Positions 36,237-49,592 of a stretch of DNA of 64,000 nt are shown piece by piece. The notes beneath the pieces are model-generated. The model ran no database searches. It worked only from the letters and a program-made list of their open reading frames with translations, and was not told the origin of the DNA. The position numbers and the translations under genes were made by a program. The DNA comes from Salvia splendens (Eukaryota > Streptophyta > Magnoliopsida > Lamiales > Lamiaceae), in the NCBI RefSeq assembly GCF_004379255.2, contig NC_056038.1, positions 8,408,729-8,472,728 on the forward strand. Direction: 5' to 3'. Each line of letters starts with the position of its first letter. Position 1 is the first letter of the stretch.

Positions 36237-39200
36237 ATGAGCGACGAAGGAGAGAAGACTTGCCCCCTCTGTGCTGAGGAGATGGATTTAACTGATCAGC
36301 AGTTGAAGCCTTGCAAGTGTGGCTATGAGGTACTACTAAAGTTCCATGTCATTATTTCATTTTGCAAATTAAGTCCATGCTTCTTGCCCCCTGACCCTCA
36401 TTAATGTATGAGCCATGACTGCCAGTCATGGTCATTGCACTGTGCCTATGTCTCTCTAGATGTAACTTACGGCCTTCATGTATAAGAGTTGGATTGAATT
36501 ACAAGTTTAAGATCTTGTAAGGTGCTTAAATTTCTATGAGAGTGTCATTCTCTTTCATATTGATAGTGTCAGGTCTGGAAATATGTTGCATACAATTACT
36601 TTTGTAGGTGGCTAAGGAATTATATTAGAAGAGGCTGAGATGAAGATGCAGTTACAATTTTTTTGAGGATGTTTAAAATAATTACAAAAATGCTCACATG
36701 ATTACTTTCTTTAATTAATGAGCAAAATTCCTTCCGAGCCAGTATTGCTCAAAGGTTCTAAATTTTCTAGTTATAATGGGAAAAGAAACAGAAGAAATAG
36801 AGGGAAAGAGGTACAGAAAAAATAAAAAAGAACATTACTCTTTGTTGTACACTTGCTTAGGTGATGAAACTTCCTTTCTTACATTATAACTTTTTAATCT
36901 TTAATCTGCCTGGGATCCTGGATTTCACATTTTATCTCGTTCCTGTTGCATGTATTTAAAAATCATTACTTTGCATTGCTAATCATACCTTTAGATACTT
37001 TAAGGCGTAGGTTAGTTAATCCCATGCTGAAAATGGAGCGACCATAGGAACATTTTCTTTGATCGGGGATATAGTTAATTAATTTATCCTTTTATCATTC
37101 TTAATGTTTATATTTGAGTATTTTTACTTGCATATTGATTTCTGAAGAGCCAAACTCGAGTTTATTTAATCGCATTCCTGGATTCAAGGCTACCCTACAT
37201 TTACTTGTCAATTTGCTGGTGAATGTCATTTCATTTCTCATGTGAGGTGTGTGACTACCTTTTTATGATCATTCTTTTTGTTGGTTGTTACTTGACTCGT
37301 GGTTGTTACTTCTTCAGGGCGTCACCATTCTATTCCTTTTGATAGAAATATTTTTCTTAGTAGTGTATCTGTTCAAATGCGAATCCTATACCATCTATGC
37401 ACTGGACAACAATAGTGTCATTTTTGTTGTTCTTGCTGAATATTTCTGCTAATGTTGGATGTATGAATCTTTTGCAATATTTCTACAGATTTGTGTTTGG
37501 TGTTGGCATCATATTATGGATATGGCTGAGAAAGATGAGACTGAAGGGCGCTGTCCAGCATGTCGTACTGCTTATAACAAAGAAAAGATTGTTGGAACAA
37601 CTGCAAAATGTGAAAGGTAAGTTCTGTTTGTTGTTACGTGAATTCTCTACAATTCTTTTAAGTCTCGAGCCATAAGGGCGTATATTATAGTGCCCTAAAT
37701 TGAATGTGTGATGATTTGACAGATTGGTGTCAGAGATGAGTGTGGAGAAAAAGGTAAAGTCACAGAAGGGAAAGAGCAAAGGCTTGGAAGGACGGAAGCA
37801 ACTTGGCAGTGTACGAGTCATTCAGAGGAATCTTGTGTATGTTGTGGGTCTGCCACTGCATTTTGCTGATGATGATGTAATTACTACCCTATTCTTTTGC
37901 TCCTATTCTATTCCTCTTCCATATTTTTATATTTTGTGACCATTCTAATTGTTATTCATTTTGGTTGCCAGCTACTTCAGCGCAGAGAATATTTTGGTCA
38001 GTATGGGAAGGTGCTGAAGGTGTCAATATCTCGAACAGCGACTGGGACTATACAACAGTTTGCAAATAGTACATGCAGTGTGTAGGTCCCTAAGTTTTAG
38101 AGTTTTATTCGATAATTTCCAAATTTTGTTGCAAATTTATATGATTGTTCTTTGGGTGCACATATTGCACAATTTCTTGATGAACTTGTTTACTGTTGGG
38201 CGGTTTAGAACCTAAGGTGCAAAATTATCTGGTTCTGTTAAATCACGAGTTCCTCATGATTGTGAAACTCTGATGAAAAGTGGTTTTACTTTGTTATGCA
38301 TTAAGCTTAACAATATCTTATGGCAAACTTCAGTCTAAAATTTTGTTGCTTAGGTTGCTTATGTGATATTATAGTTCTTGTGTGAAGTGTCATACCATTT
38401 AAGATTTTTGATATATCTTTTTGTTTAGGGGTAGGAGGGTGGGTGGAAGGACTGTGTTAAATGGGTTCAATTGAGGGGTTGGAGTGTTACTATAATTATT
38501 TGTATTTCAGCAAGAGGGTTGTAGGTGATAGAAATGGAAACTAGTTATTTACTATCACTCCTAGGTCCTATCCCCTTTAGCGAATTAAGGAAAGGAAAGT
38601 AGGAGTCCCTTCTGATTCCTTAAAATCTCTAACATCCCAACCCCCCCCCCCCTCCCCAAAAAAAGCCTTGTTTCTCTGGGATCAATGAATTATACATACA
38701 TATCATTGTTTACTTATTTCTTATTTGGTCCCTCTCTCCTTTTTGTCATAGATATATAACATATTCAAAGGAGGAGGAGGCAGTCCGATGTATTCAGCTG
38801 GTACATGGATTTGCTCTGGATGGTAAACCATTGAGGTGGGTGACATCCTTCATTTATGTTGTAGACATTTTAGTAATATTTGACTCTCTAATAACGCTGG
38901 CTGCAGGGCATGCTTTGGGACCACAAAATACTGTCATGCATGGCTGAGAAATATGGTACGGCTTCTTAGCATTTTATAAGTTAGATTGTGGCACAATCTC
39001 ACAGCAGCAATATGTTCGCTCATAGTACACATACCCAGTTATGAACCCAAAGCTTATTGAATCACATGGGCTATCACCTGATCATGGTCTTACGTGTTGG
39101 TACAGCCTTGCAGCAACCCAGATTGTCTGTATTTGCATGACATTGGCTCACAAGATGATAGTTTTACGAAGGATGAAGTCATATCTGAACACACAAGGTA

Positions 39201-42200
39201 TTTCTGTGTGTGAATGATGTTAGTTGTATTCTTTGCACCAATTTTCTTTTCTGTAATTTTCCTTATGCTATATTTGCTTCTTTTGATTTGGTGAACGTGT
39301 GGGTAACCCACCCCCCTGAAGTTGGAGTTTGTGTATTCTTGGCATTAGTTTTATCATATTGTGGTCTACACATCTGGAAAGTAGTACTATTTGTTTCTGT
39401 TGTTATTTTTAAACAAGTAGATCAAGTATTCATTGACCTTCGTTTCTCCATTCATTCATTGACCTTCTTTTCTCCATCGTATATTGTCCTTTATATGGCA
39501 GAGTTTCAAGTGATGGTTGAATATCATAATATTGAAGCGTCATTTTCGTGTCCTGAGTACTTTACGGAAGAAAATTCTTGCATTACTGAAATATTACTTC
39601 AGGATGTCCTGGATAGCGTGTTGAGTTTTGCCTCTTCTCCTGTACTTTTCTTGTCTTATTTTTGTTCTCAAATATCTGTTCTCTTACATAATGATCTAAA
39701 GGAGTAGAATCCAACAAGTCACCAGTTCCTCAATTAGTATCCAACGGCGTTCAGGAAACGTATTACCTCCTCCAGGAGATGATTACTGCAATAATAACAG
39801 CTCGACGTCTTCGGTGAAGCCTCTTGCTAAAACTGCTATTAATACAAATGTAAGATTTCATCATTATTTCCTTCACCCCAGCAGATATGCTTATCTGTCT
39901 TTCAGTAATGTGATTTCTTCTTCCAGTTTTATCTGATTTCTAGTTTCAATTTTTTGTTCTTTCTTGATTTAGTGTTGTATCTAGCCCCATGAAGTTCATT
40001 TGAACCATATTTTTAGGGATTTTCAATTTCTCATGCATCATATTCATGAAAACATGTGAAAATATGAATGAAAAGTTGTTCTAATAATCTTAGATTCTGT
40101 ACTTCCTTACTTGTGTTTCATTACTCCAACAGAATTCAGTAATGTGTACTAGAAATTCTCCACCAAGTAGTAGCTCAGGGATATCTACTGCTCTACCAGC
40201 TGGAGCATCATGGTATGTCATCCTCTTGTGATAGTTGTCTCCTATTCTTTCTTGCTAGCCTTACTGAATATTGTCTTGATCAGGGGTGTACGTCCATCTG
40301 GTAATCAACTTTTGCTGACAAGCACATCGAGTTCCAGCAGACCATCTAATCAGAAAAATGACATGTGTAGTGGTCCAGCAGCATTTTCTAAATCAGCCCC
40401 AAGTCAAGTTTCTTCACTTCAGAATGACACTGGGAAGAAAAGGGTGCCCAATGAAGGAAGCAGCATTTCTCTCGAGAAAAGTAACACAGAAACTTCTGGG
40501 CCAGTAAAGAAAGAAGCAAATAGAGATGGAAGTATTGTTTCTGACACTTCCTCGACACCTGCATACACCACCAGTGTGCCCTTGAGCAGCCAGCTTCATA
40601 GCCCACCTAGAACGAGATCAATTCTAAATACTTCTAATATAGTTGATTCTTCTGCTTCATCTAACGGACTTGTATCAGATAAAGATCCTAAGGACTACAT
40701 AGACAATAACATGGAGAATGTGTACTCTGATGTATTATCATTGAGCATTCAAGAAAATCAACATTCGCAAAATAACAATGTTGAGCAAATTAGAGAATCA
40801 TCAGTTTGTGAGACTTCTGGAGAAGTTAAGAGTACCACTGATGTGGTACACGTTGCAAGTGTCCAGTCTGATTCTAGATTGGGAAGGCCTGATGAAGAAA
40901 CTAAAACCGACTTGCCTGAACTGAACAATGATTTGTTATCTTTTCATAGCCAGAGGATTAAGGATCCTGAGATTGCTTCCAGTATAACACCAGAGTTTTT
41001 TGATGCACTTAATCTAAAGCGTTCTAATTTTATTTCTCCTGCATTCGACAATGCTAATGGTTTAACCGGCATTGGTTTTGATAGCCAGGCTGTACATAGA
41101 AGTGGTAACTTGATGGTATCAAATTCTAATTCTCCAAGTGTGTATCTGGAGAATACATTCAATAATGGTGCTGAAAATTCCAATTTGTCTCTCAGAAAAG
41201 AGAAAATGTCTCAGCTTGCGAGATATGAAACTGAAGTAGGCAGTGGTGTGCCTGCTATTGATACAGGGGAGAGCAGCATCATATCAAATATTTTGTCACT
41301 GGACTTTGACTCATGGGATGAGTCTGTAAGTTCACCTCAGAACCTGGCTAAGTTGATAGGTGAAACTGATAGACGGCAGGGGTCTTTTGGAGCACCAGGT
41401 TCCTGGAAAACTCAGAATAGCAGTCAATCAAGATTTTCATTTGCTAGAGAGGAGGAAGCTATGAGCCATTTTCCTGAACAATCTATTGATTACCATGAAC
41501 AAGCCTTGAAGCAGCATCTTTTTGGCCATAATTTCTCAGGCAGCAACAGATTCCATGTTGAGAAGTTTGTTAGTACAAATGGTTTACCTGTTTCCAGTGG
41601 CACAGAACAAGATTATTTTGCTAACAACGTTTCTCATTATTCTTCCAACAAGCTTCCTAGTAAGTTAATGACTAAATGCTAATTCAAAATTCTCTTAAGG
41701 ACTATTTCAGTATCATTTTTACTTTTCTTTGGGGTTTCATATTATGCAAAATCTTGAATATCACTGTTTATTTAGTAATGTGGACATGTATAATTTGATT
41801 GCTTGTTCATCCCTCTTGGAGTGGCATATGGCTCTTGATCTGTATCACTATAGAATTAGAGACCTATTTCTTATCTGATCCACCCATTTTGCAACTTTAT
41901 TAGCTTAAACAATCCATGGGCTGTAACCATCACCATTTCTTTTTCTATTACACAAAAAGCATCTTATGACCTTTATCTTCATCTTTTTATTTAGCGTGAT
42001 TTCTTAAATGGAGATGGCTTATTAGTTTAGGCTAGGTCTATCATAGATGATATTGCTGCACAAACATTTAACCTTGCTAATTGTTTATGCTTTCTCAAAT
42101 TAAATAACAATTAATTTGTTTGATGTGGTACCCCCTAACTCTTATGCCCTTGAACAGTTTCAAGGCCTCATGTATCTGCACCTCCAGGATTTTCAGCGCC

Positions 42201-42937
42201 TAGTAGGGCAGCAGCACCTCCAGGCTTTACTTCTCACGCACGGACAGAGCAATTTTTTGAATCACACTCTGGTTAGAAATGTTTTTAATGGGTCAATTTA
42301 ACGTTGTATGCATAAAGTATTCGGAAGCTATTCGGTTTTGGATAATTACTCGTACTTTGTATTTGCAGGTCATGCAGTTGAGGCTACCTCTTTATTAAGA
42401 AATCAGTATCAAACACCCCCAAGTGGTGATACTTATTCTAATGGTGATATAGAATTTATGGATCCTGCAATTTTGGCTGTTGGCAAAGGGACATTTGCAA
42501 GTGGCATCAACAATATGGGCCTAGACATAAGATCCAATTTTTCTCCACAGTTCAATGCATATGATGAGGCCAGATTCCAATCAATTTTACAAAGATCTTT
42601 TCCTCCACATCACAACCAAAGATTTAGTGACCTGGGCGACAATCTTTCTACCCTTGGTGATACTCATGGAATTCCTTCTAGGGTTGCCGAGCAGACACTA
42701 ACCAATAATCACTCTCCATTTTCCCAATTCAACCTTCAGCAGTATAGAAATGGAGCAACTTCTAATGGTCAATGGGATGGGTGGAATGAATCCCAGAGTA
42801 TGAATAATTTGAGTATAGATGAACTGCTCAGAGCCGAGAGGTTGAGACTTAGCAGCAATTTATACGGTGGCTATGAAGAATCCAAGATGAGGATGCCAGG
42901 TTCTAGCAATATATACAATGGAGCTTATGGGATTTGA
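36237..42937 (+). CDS. NOT4: NOT4-type E3 ubiquitin ligase of the CCR4-NOT complex, twelve coding exons
   Basis: Exons: 36237-36329, 37489-37616, 37723-37876, 37972-38081, 38752-38835, 38907-38955, 39106-39197, 39702-39849, 40133-40212, 40284-41659, 42158-42271, 42369-42937. All are GT-AG and in phase; 2997 nt, 998 aa. A C4C4 RING spans residues 9-56 (CPLC, CKCGYEICVWCWHHI, CPACR). A coiled basic linker follows, then an RRM (about 109-190, starting NLVYVVGLPL) and a C3H finger near 196-219 (CSNPDCLYLHD). This order is diagnostic of NOT4/CNOT4, which links ubiquitination to mRNA decay and translation control in the cytoplasm. The rest, encoded mostly by the 1.38-kb exon, is Ser/Asn-rich and probably disordered. 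It carries the plant-type blocks RPHVSAPPGF and WDGWNE and ends NIYNGAYGI. Plant genomes usually have several NOT4 paralogues; which one this is was not resolved. No defects were seen. Confidence 0.93.
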
Positions 42938-44456
42938 TTTGGAGATTATTATATCAGTGATGAAATATATGATCATATCCGACATTGATGCCTGAAGTTC
43001 TCCATTTGAATGTGGTGCCTATGAAACTCACAACAGTTTACTCTGACATGATTAGTCTGACTCCGCTACTTTCAGGTTGGTGGAGGATCAAATCTTCTCA
43101 CATGGAGTCCAGAAGCCAGCAGGTAAACTTTTGACTAATTTTAGTTTCCTGTGATGGATGTTATATAATATCTATCTACAATAAAGTAGCTTCTGTCTCA
43201 TTTATTATGAGCTATGTGAAGAGGTGGGAAAACTGATTTCTAACGTTCAGGAACAATGTTACACTATTGGGTGGCACAAGATTTTAGGAGCGGTTGTTTA
43301 GTAGAGAAAATGTAGCTGAATGTATTCCTAGAGGAAGAAAAAGTTAATTCAGGTGTTAATGAAGAGAGAGAAAATGTAGCTGAATGTATTAGTGATGCTT
43401 TACTTTTTACAAAAATGGAAGTGCGATATCTTTGTTGGGACTGACTGAAAAGGAAGATATTTGTTGCGGGATGAAGTAGCTAAAACTCGTCATTTTGAAA
43501 TATACAATATACAGCAATAATGATAAACGATCGAGTTTGAAGATATTTAACTTTGGCTAAACTCTTGACAGGAATCCTATTTGTTTTGACTTTTATTAAT
43601 GGCATGGCGATCTTTTCCTAACCTTTGTCAGAAATTTCAGGTGAGAGTTCTCTGAGACTGAAGCTCAGTGCGAGTGCTGCTAGGCCTATGTTATCCATGG
43701 GAATCCCAGCGGCGTCCGGGTCTTAAGTTTCATCTCAGCCAGAGAGACTGATTCAGATTGATGCGTTGCTTTACAGTCAGATGGGAGCATAGTCAGAGAG
43801 GCGGGAGAGAGTAAGAAGCATGATCGTTCAAGATGGTACCTGAACTTTGTCGCATATTTGTTTAAACATAGAAAGAGGTAGGAGAATGAAAATGAGACGT
43901 GGTTTAGGTGACTTATGCGAAACTGGGGATTATGAAATGCATCTCTCAACAACTGCATAAGGTCATCCGCAGTCCAGACTATATTTTTATAGCTACAATA
44001 GTATTCCATTCAGTTTTCATAGTGAACAAAGGCTCAAAAGAGGTTAAGATTACAAAGTGTAGTAGTTGGAGTCGTAATCGCGAACAAAACAGTGCACAAC
44101 GCCTGTGGTCTGCTGGAATTGCTCCGAGAGTCCAGAACGTTGACAATGGAGCACAGGCTTGGTAGAATGCCAACCCAAAATGAAAAAAATAGGACTATTG
44201 ATTGTGGACGGAAGTAGAATATTAAGTCGAACCTTACATATAGAATACTAAAAGAGTGATGGCCATGTGCCACATATGTACATCAAATAAATTGAATAGT
44301 ATAGGCTGTAAGTTTGTGTAGCTCCTCGATATTTGTTTTCTACGTCTGCCACTGATCTATGGCTTCCTCTACATTATAAACCTCTTTACCTTGAAATAAA
44401 AGAAAAGAGCAAAAAAGACGATGATCCCCTATTACTACATGGCATCCACATTAAGA
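42938..44456. other. 3'-UTR region of the NOT4-type gene and spacer to the AP2 gene
   Basis: The first few hundred bases after the stop contain a possible 3'-UTR exon end (CCAGCAG followed by GTAAAC near 43122). Short antisense frames at 43.7-44.2 kb show no family likeness. 44230-44456 probably includes the 3' UTR of the minus-strand AP2 gene. Confidence 0.4.
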
Positions 44457-46645
44457 CTAAGGTGGTGGCAGATATGGCTTCAACCAAGAGTAATATGCAA
44501 ATGTGTTAGCATAATCGTATGGAACTGGAGAAGCAGGACCCAAGGGAGCTGGTGATGAGAATCCTGATGATGCTGCAGCAGCCGTTTGATCGTGCCTATT
44601 CATTCTCCAAGCCAAGTTTCCCAGTTCCAGTTGAGCACTTTTTTCCCTTTCCTGCATTCATTCAAGACTACAAGTCAACACCTATATCTTCTTCTGTATT
44701 TAAACTCATCGAATGCACAATGCCACGGTCTACCATAAAGAGCACGGCGAATACAGTTTTTCAATCTTGTAATTTTGGATGTACTCAATGAGATGATCAG
44801 AGAGCACAGTCTTCGAAATGCTATGACTGATTTGTCGACTAAGCAAAAACAAAAACAACGGCATGTTACCTCATTGTTGGGAACAAACCGAGGATCTACA
44901 CCACTACACAAAGTAGGATGTTGTGATGTTACTGGTACTCCTTCGAGTGGAAGGTTAGACATAATGTCTGAGGCAGCAGAGTTCCCCCCGTGTAGCTGCA
45001 GAAACTTGGATAACACATCTATCAAAATCCTAAAATCACTTTTAATCAAGAATTAGCAAATGAAACTGGAGGAATTAACATAAAATCGGTGTTTCATTGG
45101 ACAGGTTCTTCACCATAATCATAGCTGAGTCATAAAAGATATAAACCAAAACAAAAAAAACACAGAAACTTGAGTTCTGAACATATGTTCTTTAACTATT
45201 GAAGTTCAGAATACCATCAATGTTCTTGTGGTTTGGGCGTCATGATGAAGCTTTAAAGAATCCAGACATCCACTCTTCTTTGGAGAAGATACAGACATCC
45301 CCAAATTTAGATTAAGATCATGTTGGCTACCTGTTTTAAGAGAAATGTGAATTTCAAGCAAACAGTCGAGCCACACAAAGGTTGAAACGGGAGTCTAAAG
45401 CTAAAAATACCATCAATGAATTCAACAAGAGCGGTGCAAGAAAAACATTTAAAGCACTAGTTACCTCCGTTGTGCAGTTCAGAGACTGCCTCACTGTTGT
45501 TTTTGGTTGACTCAAAGCTGGTGACAGTGTCACTTCCATTGCACACGATGGCTGCCTTCTCATACCTGATTTGGTACAACACCAAAAGGGATAAAAATGA
45601 GTTTGATGAGGCAAACTCACAGAAACGTGTAATCATTTGCAGCTTCTACTTCACTATGTAAATTCGAATTCACACAATTTGCCTCAGTTCACTCAAGATG
45701 CCATGGTATAACTTGGTAATGGTTTCAATTGTAGGTGCAAATTCATTTTACCAAAACTTAGTGTTTCCTTGGATCAAATGTCTCTTACTTCTTCCCAAGA
45801 AACTCCCCCGTTCGAGCCTCCCAACGTCCACCTTTTTGGAATGCGACTCCTCTAATTTTAGAACCCCCTCTTGCAACTCCACTGCTCTGGCGACGAAGCA
45901 TCTGCACAAATTCTTCTTTGGGCAGATTCATCACCTGCAACCCCAACATCATTGCAAATAATACTCCATCAACATCATCTTACGATAAGAAGTCCGAGAT
46001 TGGAAACGAAAAACAAGAAAAGGCACCTGATTCATATCAGCATAATCAGTGAGATTAAAGTTAATATCAGCTTCAACACCTCGGAACTTAATTGCAGCTC
46101 TATCATACGCTCTGATACAATCAGAGAGGTTTACAAACTTGATCAAAATGAGTATGTTTATGAGAGTTATAAGGTCTAACCTAGCAGCAGCAAGAGCTGT
46201 ATCAAATCCACCTACACATAATAAGATTCAACAAAAATTCCAAAATTAGAAGAGAAAATGACAAACACTTAATAAAATAGTAATAATCTCACCCAAATAA
46301 ACTTGTTTCCCGCAGTCCCTGAATGACAGAGTAAATGGCAACAAAAAAATCAAGGAGAGGAGAGAATCAAATGAATGAGCTAAAATATGAAGACATGAAA
46401 AATGAAAAAGACCATATATGAGACTCCCATCTGCCAGTCCTCCTGTAAAAAGTGACCCCTCTATACTGAGAGCTTCGAGACCTCGGCCCCCGCCGCCCCT
46501 TCCTCGCTTGCGCTTGCACCGCACTCAGCGGGAACAGGTCTCGAGTCACGAGGGCAGAGGAGGCGCGTCTGGAGCACGTGTCGTCGTTGCTAGAGCTGGA
46601 TTCCACCGACCGCCCATCGCAGTTGTTCAGATTGAGATCAAACAT
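44457..46645 (-). CDS. euAP2 transcription factor (SMZ/SNZ/TOE type), second AP2 domain incomplete
   Basis: Exons (minus): 46413-46645, 46293-46318, 46181-46211, 46027-46111, 45789-45934, 45465-45565, 45215-45330, 44870-44995, 44457-44651. All are GT-AG and in phase; 1059 nt, 352 aa. It starts MFDLNLN, has a basic patch KGRRGPRSR and a full first AP2 domain (about 60-116, [18 protein letters not shown], with the 26- and 31-nt micro-exons typical of the family). A second AP2 domain starts at [19 protein letters not shown] but jumps from FLGKK to [10 protein letters not shown]. The usual YLG...EAAR block (about 15 residues, one exon) is missing. An EAR motif LNLNL lies at 213-217. Near the end AAAASSGFS is encoded by a miR172 site. 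Such proteins repress flowering genes through TOPLESS. From memory, Arabidopsis SMZ/SNZ also have a reduced second domain, so this may be normal for the clade. The 44995 exon start could alternatively be 12 nt upstream. Confidence 0.85.
44558..44578 (-). promoter_or_regulatory. miR172 target site
   Basis: On the minus strand the 21 bases begin CTGCA and contain GCATCATCAGGATTCT, the canonical miR172-complementary site of AP2/TOE genes, encoding AAASSGF in the last exon. It predicts repression by miR172 as plants age. Confidence 0.93.
45637..45655 (-). other. Fossil of the missing AP2 exon
   Basis: Inside the 223-nt intron between exons 5 and 6 of the AP2 gene, the minus strand reads AGTGAAGTAGAAGCTGCAA, encoding SEVEAA. 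That is the 3' end of the normal second-domain exon (FDSEVEAAR). The bases that should give AG plus the donor GT read AATGAT instead. Confidence 0.6.
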
Positions 46646-47451
46646 CTATAGTTGGTGATCGGAGGAGTAGACTGTAGTTGGTTTTCTAAATTCAACAATC
46701 TAAAAAGGTTTTGAAAACCAGTCCTCAATTGTATGCATTTATATGTGAAGTGTGGTCGCTCAACCAAAGTAGTAGTGAGTTTCAATCACGAGGCATGGGA
46801 AACTAACAATTACAAATTACTATTACTCTTTGGGACGTTGCAAGATTGTATCCGAGATTAAATTTATAGTATGTTTGGTTAATGAGATTCAACCCTACAA
46901 TTCAATTCTAAATATATAATCATGGGATAATTAGTCATAAAACCCCATAGGTATTATTTTATCTTGAAAATCGAACACCACCTTTAAAAATTAAGATAAT
47001 AATCCGGACACAGCGGTTCCCCATGGCTCACTCTATTTGTTTTTTTATTAATTTCTGAAATTACAAATTTTGAAAAAAAATTAGCGTATTTCTTATATTT
47101 AGTTTCATTAATTATTTCCTCATTTTCTAAAAATTTGCCACGATTTTCTCTTTGGATCTCCACAAAAATATTACTCTGATTTTCCATTTATATCAATAGG
47201 ATTTACACAACTCACATCACATATTGCATATTTAAAGCGAGCCCCTTACTGCAATTGCACACTATTACTTTTTCGTGTTAACTAAAATGACATATTTTCT
47301 TTTTTTAATTTAATCCAATAAAATTATATTATACAGTTTTGTAAACAATAAATTAAAGTAACTTTTTCTTTTTAATTAATACACCTAATCACTTTTTCTA
47401 TAATTAAAATATCATTTTCTCTCTTTAATTAAAATATCATAATAAGTAGTA
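46646..47451. other. Promoter side of the AP2 gene, AT-rich
   Basis: This lies upstream of the AP2 start codon on the minus strand. No gene or repeat end was recognised. Confidence 0.4.
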
Positions 47452-47685
47452 CTCCCTCCGCCTCAACTCAAGTGATTGATTTCTTTTTTGCCGTTTTTTG
47501 TGAAGATCATAGTATATAGTTAAAGTGAAGATATAGTAAAGTAAGAGAGAGAATAATATAGAAGAGAGTCGTATCTACATTATTCTCTTACTTACTTTAC
47601 TTTCTCTCCACTTTAACTATTTATTATCATTTTCTTCAAACACGTGCCGAAAAACAGTCAACCACTTGAGATGGGACGGGGGGAG
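47452..47685. mobile_element. Stowaway MITE, 234 bp
   Basis: Left end CTCCCTCCGCCTCAACTCAA; right end, inverted, CTCCCCCCGTCCCATCTCAA; TA duplicated on both sides. The whole element can fold into a long hairpin. Confidence 0.9.
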
Positions 47686-49275
47686 TACTATTTTTCTCTC
47701 TTCATTTAATAATATCTATTTTTTCTCTCTTTAAAACACATTAATCAATTCCTAAAATCCCGTGCCGACTAAGAAATATTATAATTATATAAAAATCTCT
47801 ATTGTAGATAAATATAATTAAAAATTCATAATGTCTAGAACGTAAAATTATTCTTTTGTCATACAAAATAATCCATATGTTCAAAGATTTCTTAGTTTTC
47901 TCTGATAGAATTTTGTATGAGAAATTGTGCTTGTATCTTATTGGCAGTGCGTGCACAGGGCACCCATATACTGAAAGTAGTAAATTCGAGTGCAGGATTT
48001 GATTAATCGCGAAAAATAAAAGTTCTATAATTGTTGAGTTTAAATATTCAATGTGCAATATCATTTGTGAATCTAGGTCAGTTTCATGTTTGTAATTTTC
48101 CGCTGCGTATCATTAAACCGACAAGAATTCCTAACAAATTTATTATAGAAGCATGGAAAATACGTGACTTGTAAACCTTCGTGATTATTTGTTGTTTGTG
48201 ACGCTACCTAATACTCATTTTTTATGGAGTAATAAATATTTCTATTTTATATTACTCGATATTTTAGCTTTTGAACTTTTAAGTTCTGATAAAGTTGTGT
48301 TAAAATGGGGTTCATGCCATGGATAATTTCAAGGAAAAATATATTTAGACAACAAGGTTTTTAGGTTTTGATTGCATATTATTGGATTCAGAAATGGTCA
48401 TTCATATTTCTTTGTCATTAGATGTATTTACCGTAACCTGTCGAAAAGCTATGTAAAAGTTATCTGCCGACATATATTTACATTCACACGTATCACGATG
48501 ATCAAACTAAGAGGATCATGTAACATTATCAAAGGACCATTTATGCTTTTCCATTTATAATAAAATAATAATTAAATGTTAAATTAGAGTTTTGCTGTTT
48601 TTCATTCTTTTCTTTCCGTCTAGTGCCTTCTTTTCTATTTTTCATTCTTTTCTTTCCGTCTAGTGCCTTCTTTTCTATTGTTGGTTTTACTATTTTGTGG
48701 CTTTGCTATTTTTTCTCTTTCTTCTTTTCTTTTGGCGCCTGTTTTTTTGTTATTGGTGTCTTGTTCTTAGTTAAGCTGGTGGTGTGGCTTTTTGTAGAAG
48801 AATGGCCCGTGGTTCGGTTGTTGCTGACTTGTAGTGTTTCTTTACTTAGCTTGATAGTTTTCTGATTTAGTAACAGGTTCGGGGGATTTCATAGTATTTG
48901 GCCGGTTTGTCTGTTTTGCTTTATTCATTTATATGTTAACGACTTTTTTGCTCGTGGTCGCTTCAGCTTGTGGAGGCGAAAAATTTAGCTATAAATGAAT
49001 CAAATTATAACCTTGTGGAGGCGAAAAAGCCTTTTTGTTTTCCCTTTTACCTTTGTTTTCCTCGTGGGGTAAGGAGGATGTCGGCAGAGACAGTACGTGT
49101 TATGTTTCAATTTGATTACTACTACTAATTAAACAAAATGTGTATTATGATTTCAAACAAAAAACATTGCTTTTTTAAGTATGCTTTTTACAATCATTCT
49201 TCATTAGTTGACGGACCAATAGGCACTTAACAACGTTGTTAGTCATTGAATTCAGATTCAATTGAATTCAATTTA
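47686..49275. other. AT-rich intergenic DNA with a T-rich patch
   Basis: 48590-48870 is strongly T-rich on the plus strand. No gene was recognised. Confidence 0.4.
48601..48680. repeat. 40-bp perfect tandem duplication
   Basis: The unit beginning TTTCATTCTTTTCTTTCCGT occurs at 48601-48640 and 48641-48680 without differences. Confidence 0.95.
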
Positions 49276-49592
49276 GAGCATCCACGGTGGGACGGATTTC
49301 CCGAGGGACATCCCAAAAACACCCCCTGCCACGTCATAAGGACATCACACTGCACTGCCACGTCATAAGGACATCCCACTGAACAATGGCGGACATCCCT
49401 AAAGACATCCCGACAGGCAACCACCATAATAAAAATTCACAAATTCACCAAATTAAACAATTTACGGAATTAAAATTTCGACACGAATACGGAGAAAATG
49501 CAACCACTTTATTAAAAAAAACATACATAATTATTAAAAAAATACATAGTTAAAAAAAACAACCTCAAACTTCGACAAATGCGGCCCCCGTC

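Noticed and set aside
43686..44009. Minus-strand ORF of 107 codons
   Set aside because: No family likeness; lies in the probable 3'-UTR region of the NOT4-type gene.
48623..48865. Plus-strand 80-codon ORF that looks like a membrane protein
   Set aside because: It is Phe/Leu-rich because the DNA is T-rich and starts within a 40-bp tandem duplication.
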